From contig NZ_STGT01000006.1 of the NCBI RefSeq assembly GCF_004912145.1, forward strand, positions 62,001 through 126,000: a DNA stretch of 64,000 bases, in the 5' to 3' direction. Below the pieces are notes generated by a model, which was not told the DNA's origin, did not search any database, and saw only the letters and a program-made list of their open reading frames with translations. Below are positions 36,301 through 48,401 of the stretch, one piece after another (within the stretch, counting starts at the first letter, position 1; the number at the start of each line of letters is the position of its first letter). The position numbers and the translations under genes were made by a program. This DNA comes from Peteryoungia rhizophila. GTDB lineage: Bacteria > Pseudomonadota > Alphaproteobacteria > Rhizobiales > Rhizobiaceae.

Positions 36301-37245
36301 TCATGACAGGAAACGGGCGGCTGGGACAAGAGCCAACTGGCTCAGCAGCCTCTCTCCCGACAGGTTTTCGTCCGTCGCATTGGGTGATGCGAGGGTGATT
36401 GCGGCACTCGCGGTGCCGTGTCGCAAGGCGGCTGCAAGAGAGGCGCCGGTCAGGCGTGCATCAAGGAAGCCGGCTGCAAAGGCATCACCCGCACCGGTGA
36501 CATCGGCAATCTTGTCCATGGGCAAGGGTTCGATCAGAGCAATACCGTCGGTATCGAAGGCGATCGTTGGTCCGCTGCCGCTGGTCACGGTGCCGCCACT
36601 GAGGCCCATGGCGCGTAGCAGGGCCGGCCAGTCTTCAGGCCTTTCGGGTCGCTCGCCGGCGATCGCCTCGGCCTCGGCGCCGTTCATGAAGAGATGGCTG
36701 AGTTGGGGTAAGGCGCCCCGAAACTTGATGACCTTCGCCGGCGAGATAGCGATCGCCGAGATGCCCTTTCCGGCCGAATGGCAGGATGCCGCAAGTGCGG
36801 CGAGCGTGTCGGCTGGCAGGTTGGCATCGGTGAGGACGTGGGTAGCGAGCGCCACGCTGTCCCGCAACGATCTTGCCTTCAGTCGCCGCGCCGTGAAGGC
36901 GTCATAAAGTGCCATGTCGGCAAGCGCGATGACGAGATTGCCGTCGCGCTCCAGAATGGCGGTGTAGCTCGGCGTTGCCCGGCCGAGGAACATGACTGGC
37001 TGGTCGTCGAGGCCGGCGCGGTCGGCCGCGTCCGCCACCATCTGGCCGGCCGCATCACCGCCACGAGGGGCGATCAGGCGTACGGAACGGCCGAGACGCG
37101 AGAGATTGCGAGCCGCATTGAAGACCCCGCCGCCGGCTTCCTCGAACCATGCGCCGGGATTGCTGGCGCCCGGTTTCGTATCCCCGAAGATGCGTGCGCG
37201 GCGGTCGATATGGGCGCCACCGATAGCCAGGATTTCAACCTTCAT
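36301..37245 (-). CDS. psuK: PfkB-family kinase, probable pseudouridine kinase
   Basis: A 314-residue ribokinase-fold enzyme with the C-terminal PfkB signature ADVTGAGDAFAAGFLDA, including the catalytic Asp, and an N-terminal GGAHIDRRARIFGDTKPGASNPG pattern typical of PsuK. It would phosphorylate pseudouridine for the adjacent PsuG. GGAGGGG five bases before ATG 37245 fixes the start; an in-frame GTG at 37251 is ignored. It is divergent from recA. Confidence 0.9.
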   Translation of the reverse strand: MKVEILAIGGAHIDRRARIFGDTKPGASNPGAWFEEAGGGVFNAARNLSRLGRSVRLIAPRGGDAAGQMVADAADRAGLDDQPVMFLGRATPSYTAILERDGNLVIALADMALYDAFTARRLKARSLRDSVALATHVLTDANLPADTLAALAASCHSAGKGISAIAISPAKVIKFRGALPQLSHLFMNGAEAEAIAGERPERPEDWPALLRAMGLSGGTVTSGSGPTIAFDTDGIALIEPLPMDKIADVTGAGDAFAAGFLDARLTGASLAAALRHGTASAAITLASPNATDENLSGERLLSQLALVPAARFLS

Positions 37246-37345
37246 AAGCACCCCTCCGAAGCCCTGAATTCACGAATCGACGCCGGCAAGCCCGCTGCAA
37301 TGGCGACCTCGCACTTGCGTCGTCTCGACATCCGCTCCCATCGCG

Positions 37346-37360
37346 GAACATATTTCGAAC
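37346..37360 (+). promoter_or_regulatory. LexA (SOS) box upstream of recA
   Basis: GAAC-ATATTTC-GAAC is a perfect match to the alphaproteobacterial GAAC-N7-GAAC SOS operator and sits 128 bases before the recA start. An imperfect copy, GAAC-N7-GTAC, overlaps the promoter spacer at 37414-37428. Confidence 0.85.
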
Positions 37361-37402
37361 ACTCTATGTAAAGCGATTTCATATCAATCACTTCATGGGC
37401 GC

Positions 37403-37431
37403 TTGCAAAAACAGAACAAAAAGAGTACATA
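37403..37431 (+). promoter_or_regulatory. recA: Probable recA promoter
   Basis: TTGCAA (37403-37408), a 17-base spacer and TACATA (37426-37431) resemble a housekeeping sigma promoter. The predicted start site is near 37438, about 50 bases before the recA ATG. The SOS box lies about 43 bases upstream of the -35 element. Confidence 0.55.
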
Positions 37432-37487
37432 TTGCTCATCGGCGGCTTCATTGCCTATGCGGCCTCAATAACCTAAAGGTGGATCCA

Positions 37488-38576
<1,089 letters not shown>

Positions 38577-38606
38577 GCCTTTCGTCTGCATTCGTGAAAA
38601 TTTGCC

Positions 38607-38637
38607 GGCCGCGTTTCCTTGGAGACGCGGCCGTTTT
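38607..38637 (+). terminator. Rho-independent terminator after recA
   Basis: Stem GGCCGCGTTTCC/GGAGACGCGGCC with one mismatch and a two-base loop, followed by GTTTTCGTT. Confidence 0.85.
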
Positions 38638-38729
38638 CGTTGCGGCTGCTGGACAGGGATGAAGCCGGGCGATAAAAGCCATTGATTTTGCAAATTGGCC
38701 GGCTTCCCGGCCTGAATGAAGGGCGTGAC

Positions 38730-41387
<2,658 letters not shown>

Positions 41388-41402
41388 TGAAATCTAAACG
41401 GG

Positions 41403-41430
41403 CCGGCGGTGACGCCGGTCTCTTTCGTTT
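41403..41430 (+). terminator. Probable terminator after alaS
   Basis: Short stem CCGGCG-GTGA-CGCCGG followed by TCTCTTTCGTTT. The T tract is interrupted, so strength is uncertain. Confidence 0.6.
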
Positions 41431-41490
41431 CAGGCGACCATTACCCCTCTGCCGCTGGTCATCGCCGCAAGAACCGCGCAGTGCATCAGG

Positions 41491-43128
41491 CTAGGACGGA
41501 TCGCTCGACCTAACGCGCTCGGCAATCTGCCGCCGGGCTTCATCGAAGGATGGGACGAAGTGCACGCCGTGTTCCGGCACTTCGTGATGGAGCAGCATCT
41601 GCCGCATCTCCGGGCGGTCCGAAACCACATAAACCTGCACATGTTGCCGCACGGCCTTGCGAATGACGCCGGCAAGCAGGTTGACGCCCGACGTGTCGAT
41701 GAAACGGATCCCGTGGCAGTCGAGGACGAGATTGCGGTGATCATCGGCGATCCTGTCGAGGACGGCACTGGCTGCTGCGACCGCACCAAAGAAAAAGGCG
41801 CCGTCCAGCCGATAGGTCACTGTGTCCGCGTCCATTTTCTCCAGCGGGTTCTCGACCCTTTCCGGCGTAATGCGGACATTTCTCGACATGTGATGGATGA
41901 ACTGCAGCGCGGCCAGCGAAAAGCCGACGACGATGCCTTCCGTCAGGTCGCGGAAAACGACGAGCAGGAAGGTCACGGCCAGGATCAGCGTTTCGCCGCG
42001 CGAGGAGCGGACAAGGGCGACGATCGCGGATTTCTCCACCATGTTCCAGGAGACGACCGCCAGCACGCCGGCAAGGGCTGCGAGCGGGATGTATGCGGCA
42101 AGCGGCGCTGCCACCAGCATGAAGACGAGCAGGAAGACGGCATGCAGCATGCCGGAGACCGGGCTGGTGCCGCCGGCGCGGACATTGGTTGCCGTGCGGG
42201 CGATGGTTCCGGTCACGCAAATGCCGCCGAACAGGGCAGAAGCGATATTAGCCACCCCCTGGCCCACCAGTTCGGTGTTGGATCGGTGCCGACGTCCCGT
42301 CATGCCATCGGCGACGACGGCCGATAGCAGGGACTCGATCGCGCCGAGCAGGGCAAAGGCGATGGCATCGGGTAAGACGGCGATGGCAAGATCGAGCGAA
42401 AGATCCGGCAACGCCGGCATCGGCAGGCCGGAGGGGATGCCGCCGAATTTCGAGCCGATGGTCGAGACCGGAAGGTCGAGGAGAGCCGAGGCAGCCGATG
42501 CGACAATCACCGCGATCAGCAGGCCGGGCCAGGAAGGACGATAACGGCGCAGCAGCAGGATGACGGCAATGGTCAGACCCGCAATACATGCGGCGGCCGT
42601 CGAAAAGCCTGGCAAGGCCGCGGCGATGGCGGTGAGCTTGTCGGCCAGCGGGCCGGGCTCACCATTGGGGAAGCTCAAGCCGAGCAATTCGCCGATCTGG
42701 CTGGCGAAGATGATGACCGCAATGCCGGCCGTGAAGCCCACGGTGACAGGATAGGGGATGAACTTGATGTAATCGCCGATCCTCAAGAGCCCGCAGGCGA
42801 TCAGCATCATGCCGGCCATCGCGGTTGCCAGGATCAGGCCGTCGATGCCGTGGGTCGCCACGGTCGCGCTGACAAGCACGATGAAGGCACCGGCCGGGCC
42901 GCCGATCTGGTGGCGGCTGCCGCCGAGCAGGGAGACGAGGAAGCCGCCGATGATCGCGGTGTAGAGGCCACGGTCTGGCGTCACGCCGGAGGCGATGGCG
43001 ATTGCCATGGACAGCGGCAGCGCAACGATGGCCACGGTGAGACCGGCCAGTGCATCGGCCTTGAACTTCGCCGGACCATAACCTTCTCGGAAAACGCTGA
43101 CGGTCTTCGGCAGGATGGCTTCGGTCAT
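41491..43128 (-). CDS. SulP-family anion transporter with STAS domain
   Basis: A 545-residue inner-membrane transporter of the SLC26/SulP family: about 10-12 hydrophobic segments (DALAGLTVAIVALPLSMAIA; GGPAGAFIVLVS) and a cytoplasmic C-terminal STAS domain with LVLDCHGIRFIDTSGVNLL. Family members carry sulfate, bicarbonate or dicarboxylates by proton or sodium coupling; the substrate cannot be decided from sequence. No cysteine-biosynthesis or carbonic anhydrase gene is adjacent. Confidence 0.92.
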   Translation of the reverse strand: MTEAILPKTVSVFREGYGPAKFKADALAGLTVAIVALPLSMAIAIASGVTPDRGLYTAIIGGFLVSLLGGSRHQIGGPAGAFIVLVSATVATHGIDGLILATAMAGMMLIACGLLRIGDYIKFIPYPVTVGFTAGIAVIIFASQIGELLGLSFPNGEPGPLADKLTAIAAALPGFSTAAACIAGLTIAVILLLRRYRPSWPGLLIAVIVASAASALLDLPVSTIGSKFGGIPSGLPMPALPDLSLDLAIAVLPDAIAFALLGAIESLLSAVVADGMTGRRHRSNTELVGQGVANIASALFGGICVTGTIARTATNVRAGGTSPVSGMLHAVFLLVFMLVAAPLAAYIPLAALAGVLAVVSWNMVEKSAIVALVRSSRGETLILAVTFLLVVFRDLTEGIVVGFSLAALQFIHHMSRNVRITPERVENPLEKMDADTVTYRLDGAFFFGAVAAASAVLDRIADDHRNLVLDCHGIRFIDTSGVNLLAGVIRKAVRQHVQVYVVSDRPEMRQMLLHHEVPEHGVHFVPSFDEARRQIAERVRSSDPS

Positions 43129-43293
43129 CTATTTTTCGATGGCATGTGTCCCGTCACGGCATCCCCCAGTTGCCTTTTGGCGGTATTGGAGCCTGAGTCC
43201 CGCTGTTTGACAACACGGCTAAAGGATTAGTCCGATACGACAGGCCTCGTTCCGGCTGTTCCCAGACGGTGATTTTCCCTATGTAGGTCGATC

Positions 43294-43812
43294 ATGAAAA
43301 CAGAGACAAGCTTTCCGACCCTGATCGTCTATCCCCGCCGCGGCCTCGGTGTTCTCTGGGCCGCCATGGCGGCCATTCTGATGTCCGTTTCGTTCGGCGG
43401 CTTGCTGGCCAGCCTGCTGGGTGGAGATTGGGCGAGCCTGATGGTTCTGGTCTATCTGACGCTGCTCGCCTTTGCCGTCTTCGGGCTTCGCAAGGGCTGG
43501 AGGGATCTGGTCCTCGCCAAGCGGCCAGTGATCGAGCTCAACAATGAGGAATTGATCGATCTCAGGATCGAGAAGCGGATCCCCTGGGCGTCCATGGTGG
43601 AGCTGGCCCAGCGTCGCGTGGATGGCCGCTGGTTGGTCGACATCGACTATCTGGACGAGGATGATCCAGATCGCCTCGAGAGTTACGAGCTGCCGCTGAC
43701 CGGCTACCATATCTCGGGCCGACGCCTGGGTGCCGAAATCCGCAAGCGCTTTGCAGAAGTCGATGCCGAGGACGACATTGCTGAAACAGAAAACCCGGCC
43801 ACGTTGCCGTGA
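43294..43812 (+). CDS. Membrane protein with two N-terminal helices, STM3941-like
   Basis: A 172-residue protein: two hydrophobic helices (~18-42 and ~46-66), then a soluble domain with a WRDLVLAKRPVIELNNEEL and IPWASMVELAQRRVDG pattern that recalls the STM3941 family (PH-like fold). Function unknown. It converges on icd, and its stop codon lies within the shared terminator. Confidence 0.75.
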   Translation: MKTETSFPTLIVYPRRGLGVLWAAMAAILMSVSFGGLLASLLGGDWASLMVLVYLTLLAFAVFGLRKGWRDLVLAKRPVIELNNEELIDLRIEKRIPWASMVELAQRRVDGRWLVDIDYLDEDDPDRLESYELPLTGYHISGRRLGAEIRKRFAEVDAEDDIAETENPATLP

Positions 43813-43819
43813 CCGGGTT
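43792..43819. terminator. Bidirectional terminator between the membrane protein gene and icd
   Basis: Stem AACCCGGCCACG/CGTGACCGGGTT with one C-A mismatch, loop TTGC, flanked by AAAC and TTCTGAATTTC. It includes the stop codon of the rightward gene. Confidence 0.75.
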
Positions 43820-43846
43820 CTGAATTTCAAAAGCCTTAGTCGCCGA

Positions 43847-45061
43847 TCAGGCAGCCATGGCCTTCTTCAAGTTTTCATCGACCTTGTCGAGGAAGGCGGT
43901 GGTCGAGAGCCACGGCTGATCCGGACCGATGAGCAGGGCCAGATCCTTGGTCATGAAGCCTGCCTCGACCGTGTCGATGCAGACCTTTTCGAGCGTTGCG
44001 GCAAAGTTGGCCAGATCGGCATTCTCGTCGAGCTTGGCGCGGTGGGCGAGGCCACGGGTCCAGGCGAAGATGGAGGCGATCGAGTTGGTCGAGGTTTCCT
44101 GACCCTTCTGGTGCTGGCGGTAGTGACGCGTGACCGTGCCGTGTGCGGCTTCGGCCTCGACCGTGCGGCCATCGGGGGACAAGAGAACCGAGGTCATCAG
44201 GCCGAGCGAGCCGAAGCCCTGCGCGACCGTATCCGACTGCACGTCGCCGTCGTAGTTCTTGCAGGCCCAGACATAACCGCCGGACCACTTCAGCGCCGAG
44301 GCGACCATGTCGTCGATCAGGCGGTGTTCGTAGACGATGCCGATCTCTTCGAACTTCGCCTTGAATTCCGCCTGGTAGACTTCTTCGAAGATGTCCTTGA
44401 AGCGTCCGTCATAGGCCTTCAGGATGGTGTTCTTGGTCGACAGGTAGACCGGCCACTTGCGCATCAGGCCGTACATCATCGAGGCGCGGGCGAATTCGCG
44501 GATCGATTCGTCGAGGTTGTACATCGCCATGGCGACGCCGGCGCCTGGTGCGTTGTAGACTTCCTTTTCGATGACTTCGCCATCTTCACCGACGAACTTG
44601 ATCGTCAGCTTGCCCTTGCCGGGGAACTTGAAGTCGGTCGCCTTGTACTGGTCGCCGAAAGCGTGACGGCCGACAACGATCGGCTTGGTCCAGCCGGGAA
44701 CGAGACGTGGTACGTTCTTGCAGATGATCGGCTCGCGGAAGATAACGCCGCCGAGGATGTTGCGGATCGTGCCGTTCGGGCTCTTCCACATTTCCTTGAG
44801 GTTGAATTCCTTGACGCGCTGTTCGTCGGGCGTGATCGTTGCGCACTTGATGCCGACGCCGTGCTTCTTGATGGCGTGGGCAGCGTCAACGGTGACCTGG
44901 TCGTTGGTTGCGTCGCGGTTCTCGACCGAGAGGTCGTAATATTCGATGTCGAGATCCAGGTAGGGAAGGATCAGCTTCTCCTTGATGAACTGCCAAATGA
45001 TGCGGGTCATCTCGTCGCCGTCGAGATCGACGACCGGGTTGGCTACCTTGATCTTGCTCAT
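43847..45061 (-). CDS. icd: NADP-dependent isocitrate dehydrogenase
   Basis: Converts isocitrate to 2-oxoglutarate in the TCA cycle. The 404-residue protein is of the eukaryotic-like type II family, as in other rhizobia: NPVVDLDGDEMTRIIWQ, SPNGTIRNILGG, CKNYDGDVQSD, EAAHGTVTRHYRQHQ. The ATG at 45061, with AGGA upstream, is the normal start; the longer open frame to 45304 is not coding. Confidence 0.96.
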   Translation of the reverse strand: MSKIKVANPVVDLDGDEMTRIIWQFIKEKLILPYLDLDIEYYDLSVENRDATNDQVTVDAAHAIKKHGVGIKCATITPDEQRVKEFNLKEMWKSPNGTIRNILGGVIFREPIICKNVPRLVPGWTKPIVVGRHAFGDQYKATDFKFPGKGKLTIKFVGEDGEVIEKEVYNAPGAGVAMAMYNLDESIREFARASMMYGLMRKWPVYLSTKNTILKAYDGRFKDIFEEVYQAEFKAKFEEIGIVYEHRLIDDMVASALKWSGGYVWACKNYDGDVQSDTVAQGFGSLGLMTSVLLSPDGRTVEAEAAHGTVTRHYRQHQKGQETSTNSIASIFAWTRGLAHRAKLDENADLANFAATLEKVCIDTVEAGFMTKDLALLIGPDQPWLSTTAFLDKVDENLKKAMAA

Positions 45062-45285
45062 GAATATCCTCGCGGGGTTGGTGCCTATGGAACGAGCGCG
45101 GGGAGGGCGCCGTGCCGATGGCCTGCCTATAACATTCTCTCGGTACAAGGCAAACAGGAGAGGGGGTCTTCGGGGAAATTCTCGGTTCAGACTTTTGGCG
45201 TGCCTTTTGCCCCAAACTTGGTTTCCGGAGCATCGCGTTTTTCGGCTACAAGCGAAGTGTTTCAAGAACCTCGGCGGAGCTGCAG

Positions 45286-45822
45286 ATGAAGTCCCTGTCA
45301 CCACTGATCGCCCTTGGCATCTTCCTGGCGTCGGTCGCGCCGCTCTTTGCTGCCTCCGATGTTAAGGCTCCGGTCCGGGAAATCATCGAGGCGGCAGCGC
45401 GGGGCTGGGATGACAAGATCGATGAGCCGAGCGAAGACGTCTTCAGCGTCGATCGCCTTTCGCGATTGTTCAGCAGGGACTTCGCACTGGCATTCGAAGC
45501 AGCCTCGAAGAACCCGCCCTTCGATCCGCCGGAAGGGGAGACGACCGGCTATCCCTTCGACTACGACCCGATCGCCCAAGGGCAGGATGGCTGTCCGTTC
45601 GAGGACATCCGCATCGAGGATGACGGTGACGGGCAGGTGACTGCGCTCTTCAACAATCGCCGCTGTTTTGGTGAGGGTGCCGAATACGAAGCCGACACGG
45701 TGCTGATCTTTCATGTCGTCGACGAAGCTGGTCGCGCCGTCATCGATGACATTTATCCAGTCGTTGACGGTCAGAGTGGGTCCTCCATCAAGCAGGATCT
45801 GAAGATGCAAGGCGGTCTCTAG
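45286..45822 (+). CDS. Secreted protein of unknown function
   Basis: A 178-residue acidic protein with a signal peptide (SPLIALGIFLASVAPLFA). The mature part has a GCPFEDIRIEDDGDGQVTALF segment and two cysteines likely to pair (DGCPFED, NRRCFGE). Its shape recalls small periplasmic DUF3828-like proteins, but I cannot assign it firmly. It stands 224 bases from the divergent icd gene and is followed by a tRNA/rRNA methylase gene on the same strand. Confidence 0.75.
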   Translation: MKSLSPLIALGIFLASVAPLFAASDVKAPVREIIEAAARGWDDKIDEPSEDVFSVDRLSRLFSRDFALAFEAASKNPPFDPPEGETTGYPFDYDPIAQGQDGCPFEDIRIEDDGDGQVTALFNNRRCFGEGAEYEADTVLIFHVVDEAGRAVIDDIYPVVDGQSGSSIKQDLKMQGGL

Positions 45823-45952
45823 GCGCCTTGCCTGTCCGGGGCATGTGAAAGCGGGCCCACAGGGGTGGCAGCTTTTCCGTCTCCCGCGCCAACCCCTTTG
45901 CGGCCGAGCGATTTTGTGCCAATGGGTGCCCATATTCATACAAGGGCAGGTC

Positions 45953-46786
45953 ATGGCAGGAACGAACAGCGAGCGGATCATGCTGGCCGAAGGGCCGGCA
46001 ATCATTCTGGTTGAGCCGCAACTCGGTGAAAACATCGGCATGGTGGCGCGCGCCATGGCCAATTTCGGCTTGGCCGAACTGCGTCTCGTCAAGCCCCGCG
46101 ACGGCTGGCCGTCCGACAAGGCGCGTTCGGCGGCCTCCAAGGCAGACCATGTGATTGACGGTGCCGTGGTCTATGAGACGCTCGAAGAGGCGGTCGCTGA
46201 TCTCAACTTTGTCTATGCAACGACGGCGCGTTTCAGGGACGGGTTCAAACCCGTGCGTTCGCCGGTCACCGCTGCCCAGACACTGCGCCAGCGGTTCCGC
46301 TCGGGCGAGAAGACTGGGATCCTGTTCGGACGCGAAAAGTCGGGCCTGTCGACGGAAGACGTGGCGCTGGCCGATGAAATCGTTACTTTCCCCGTCAATC
46401 CGGCTTTCGCTTCGCTCAATATCGCCCAGGCGGTACTTCTCATGTCCTATGAATGGATGAAGTCCGACATTGAGGATCCGCATGCCGTGCCGTTCGATGC
46501 ACCCGAGCAGCCACAGGCGACGAAGGAAGAGGTGATCGGCATGTTCGAGCATCTGGAACAAGCGCTCGAGGTCAGGGGATATTTTCATCCCGCCAACAAA
46601 AAGCCGAGGATGATCGACAATCTGCGCGCTGTGTTCACCCGGCGGGCATTCACGACACCCGAGATCCATGTCGTCCGTGGCGTGATCAACTCGCTCGACC
46701 GTTTTTCGCGGCCAGGCCAGATCAATACGTCGGTGAAGGCTATGGTGGCGGAAGATGGATCTGATGACGAAGGCCCTAGCAAGTAA
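45953..46786 (+). CDS. TrmJ/TrmH-type RNA 2'-O-methyltransferase (SPOUT)
   Basis: A 277-residue SPOUT methyltransferase. It has IILVEPQLGENIGMVARAM, FGREKSGLSTEDV and the knot motif FASLNIAQAVLLMSYEW that binds AdoMet. The long C-terminal helix region (IGMFEHLEQALE...INTSVKAM) fits TrmJ, which methylates nucleotide 32 of some tRNAs. ATG 45953 has a GGGCAGG sequence just upstream. It overlaps the murI start by 32 bases. Confidence 0.9.
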   Translation: MAGTNSERIMLAEGPAIILVEPQLGENIGMVARAMANFGLAELRLVKPRDGWPSDKARSAASKADHVIDGAVVYETLEEAVADLNFVYATTARFRDGFKPVRSPVTAAQTLRQRFRSGEKTGILFGREKSGLSTEDVALADEIVTFPVNPAFASLNIAQAVLLMSYEWMKSDIEDPHAVPFDAPEQPQATKEEVIGMFEHLEQALEVRGYFHPANKKPRMIDNLRAVFTRRAFTTPEIHVVRGVINSLDRFSRPGQINTSVKAMVAEDGSDDEGPSK

Positions 46787-47609
46787 CAGCGATATGGTCG
46801 GCTCGAAGCCGATCCTGGTCTTCGATTCCGGCATCGGCGGCCTCACCGTCCTGCGTGAGGCGCGTCTGCTCATGCCGGAGCGCGGCTTCATCTATGTCGC
46901 TGATGATGCCGGTTTCCCCTATGGCGGTTGGGACGAGGAGCCCTTGAAGGCGCGGATCGTGCGCCTCTTCGAAGGCCTGTTGGAGCGTTACGAGCCAGAC
47001 GCGGTGATCGTCGCCTGCAATACCGCCTTCACGCTCGCGGGCGCCGATCTGCGGCAGCGCTTTCCCGAGATGCGCTTCATCGGCACCGTGCCTGCGATCA
47101 AGCCGGCGGCGGAGCGGACGCGTTCCGGTCTCGTCTCCGTGCTGGCAACGCCCGGGACGGTGAAGCGCGCCTATACCCGCGACCTCATCCAGTCCTTTGC
47201 CTCGCAATGCCATGTTCGTCTCGTTGGTTCGGAGAACCTCGCCCGCATGGCGGAGGCCTATATCCGCGGCGATGCACTGGACGATGCCGCCGTGCTTGCC
47301 GAGATCGCCCCCTGTTTCGTCGACAAGGATGGCATGCGGACGGATATCGTCGTACTCGCCTGCACGCATTACCCTTTCCTCGCCAATGTCTTTCGCCGGC
47401 TCGCGCCCTGGCCCGTCGATTGGCTCGATCCGGCGGAAGCCATCGCGAGACAGGCGCGCCGGCTCGTCCCGCTCGTGGAGGGGGCAGAGCATCCTGATAA
47501 TTTCGATTTCGCGGTCTTCACCTCCGGCAGCCAGGATTTTTCCACGCGACGCCTGATGCAGGGCATGGGTCTATCTCTCCAGCCGGCGGCCGATATTTTG
47601 GTCGGGTAA
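46755..47609 (+). CDS. murI: Glutamate racemase
   Basis: Makes D-glutamate for peptidoglycan. The 284-residue protein has the paired catalytic cysteines in VACNTAF and LACTHYPF, and the N-terminal FDSGIGGLTVL motif. The ATG at 46755 lies inside the upstream methylase gene. ATGs at 46764 (with a GGAAG-like site) and 46794 (directly before GSKPILVFDSG) are alternatives. The overlap suggests co-expression with the methylase. Confidence 0.95.
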   Translation: MDLMTKALASNSDMVGSKPILVFDSGIGGLTVLREARLLMPERGFIYVADDAGFPYGGWDEEPLKARIVRLFEGLLERYEPDAVIVACNTAFTLAGADLRQRFPEMRFIGTVPAIKPAAERTRSGLVSVLATPGTVKRAYTRDLIQSFASQCHVRLVGSENLARMAEAYIRGDALDDAAVLAEIAPCFVDKDGMRTDIVVLACTHYPFLANVFRRLAPWPVDWLDPAEAIARQARRLVPLVEGAEHPDNFDFAVFTSGSQDFSTRRLMQGMGLSLQPAADILVG

Positions 47610-47763
47610 GCGATCGTTCGGCCCTGAGACGGCCCTGCGACAATTTGTTGCATATCGGCAACGGTCTTTTGCAAGATTTGCAATCTCGAATTGCGATCTT
47701 GCCGGAGCCGATTTTGCATGGCATGTTCCGGCCATCCGCAACACGAACTACAGGAGGCGACAT

Positions 47764-47856
47764 ATGACTCATTTTTCTCTGCGCATGCGCCTCTCTGGCG
47801 GACCGGTGTTTTCGATGTGCGTGGGATCTCCCACCACCGTTCGATACACCCGATGA
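47764..47856 (+). CDS. Possible 30-residue small protein or leader peptide
   Basis: The ATG at 47764 follows a strong CAGGAGGCGAC ribosome site and opens a 30-codon frame ending at TGA 47854. The peptide contains basic and hydrophobic residues with no recognised pattern. Its stop codon falls in an inverted repeat (47853-47872). It could be a small protein or a leader peptide controlling the following DUF1127 gene. Conservation is unknown. Confidence 0.4.
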   Translation: MTHFSLRMRLSGGPVFSMCVGSPTTVRYTR

Positions 47857-47872
47857 CTGTCTGAACAGTCAT
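47853..47872. repeat. 20-base inverted repeat at the small ORF stop
   Basis: ATGACTGT-CTGA-ACAGTCAT, perfect eight-base arms, followed by TTTCCCC. It could be an operator or a weak attenuator. Confidence 0.5.
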
Positions 47873-48012
47873 TTCCCCTGCCTTTCCGGCGTTTTCAACC
47901 ATACTGACGTGACTTGCCGCCTGCGCGTGTGAACGCGTTCGTTCGCTCGTGTCACGTCGCTTTTCATCACCGAAAGGACCTGGACGCATCGCCGTTCCGG
48001 GACGGACAAGTC

Positions 48013-48249
48013 ATGCACGAAAATCAATCTATAGTTGAACTGCCGCTTTCGAAGCGGATGGACGAGCTGTTGCAACACTTTGGCTCCTGGCGGCTTCTGG
48101 TCGCGTTGATCGGTGCAAGCTGGAGGCGGCGGCAGGTCCGTAATCTCGCGGCCCACCTGTCTCCGCAGTTGCGGCGAGACATCGGCCTTCCAGAGGAGGA
48201 CGAGCTGCTTTTCCCGCGGCGCCTGTCGCTGTGGGATATTCGACCGTAA
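48013..48249 (+). CDS. DUF1127 (YjiS-like) small basic protein
   Basis: A 78-residue protein whose C-terminal half is the DUF1127 motif (LGASWRRRQVRNLAAHLS-like: IGASWRRRQVRNLAAHLSPQLRRDIGLP). Members in rhizobia and Rhodobacter influence RNA turnover, phosphate and stress physiology; the mechanism here is unknown. ATG 48013 is chosen because GGACAAG precedes it; an in-frame start at 47914 has no good site. A strong terminator follows. Confidence 0.85.
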   Translation: MHENQSIVELPLSKRMDELLQHFGSWRLLVALIGASWRRRQVRNLAAHLSPQLRRDIGLPEEDELLFPRRLSLWDIRP

Positions 48250-48257
48250 AGAGGTGT

Positions 48258-48295
48258 GGCCTGGGTGCAGCCATGCGCCCGGGCCGCACTTTTTT
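48258..48295 (+). terminator. Rho-independent terminator after the DUF1127 gene
   Basis: Eleven-pair stem GGCCTGGGTGC/GCGCCCGGGCC (with G-T pairs), loop AGCCAT, then GCACTTTTTT. Confidence 0.9.
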
Positions 48296-48297
48296 AT

Positions 48298-48335
48298 CGG
48301 ATAGCAGACCACTCTCGGCGGTGGTCTGCTATCCG
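48298..48335. repeat. Perfect 15-bp inverted repeat upstream of the MFS gene
   Basis: CGGATAGCAGACCAC-N8-GTGGTCTGCTATCCG. There is no T tract on either side that would make it a terminator. It begins three bases after the DUF1127 terminator and lies 67 bases before the MFS start, so an operator or an mRNA-stabilising hairpin is possible. Confidence 0.7.
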
Positions 48336-48401
48336 AATCGGCAAGGCTCATCGAATGTTGCGCGTCGTGCCAACGCTCCCTAGCTGCACCCCGGTTTCTC
48401 C

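Larger units (their letters stand above)
47610..48012. other. Intergenic region with dyads and a short ORF upstream of DUF1127
   Basis: Contains TTGC-N6-GCAA (47648-47661), TTGC-N7-GCAA (47669-47683), an extended imperfect palindrome (47671-47702), a 30-codon ORF and a 20-base dyad at 47853-47872. No terminator for murI was found. Confidence 0.55.
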
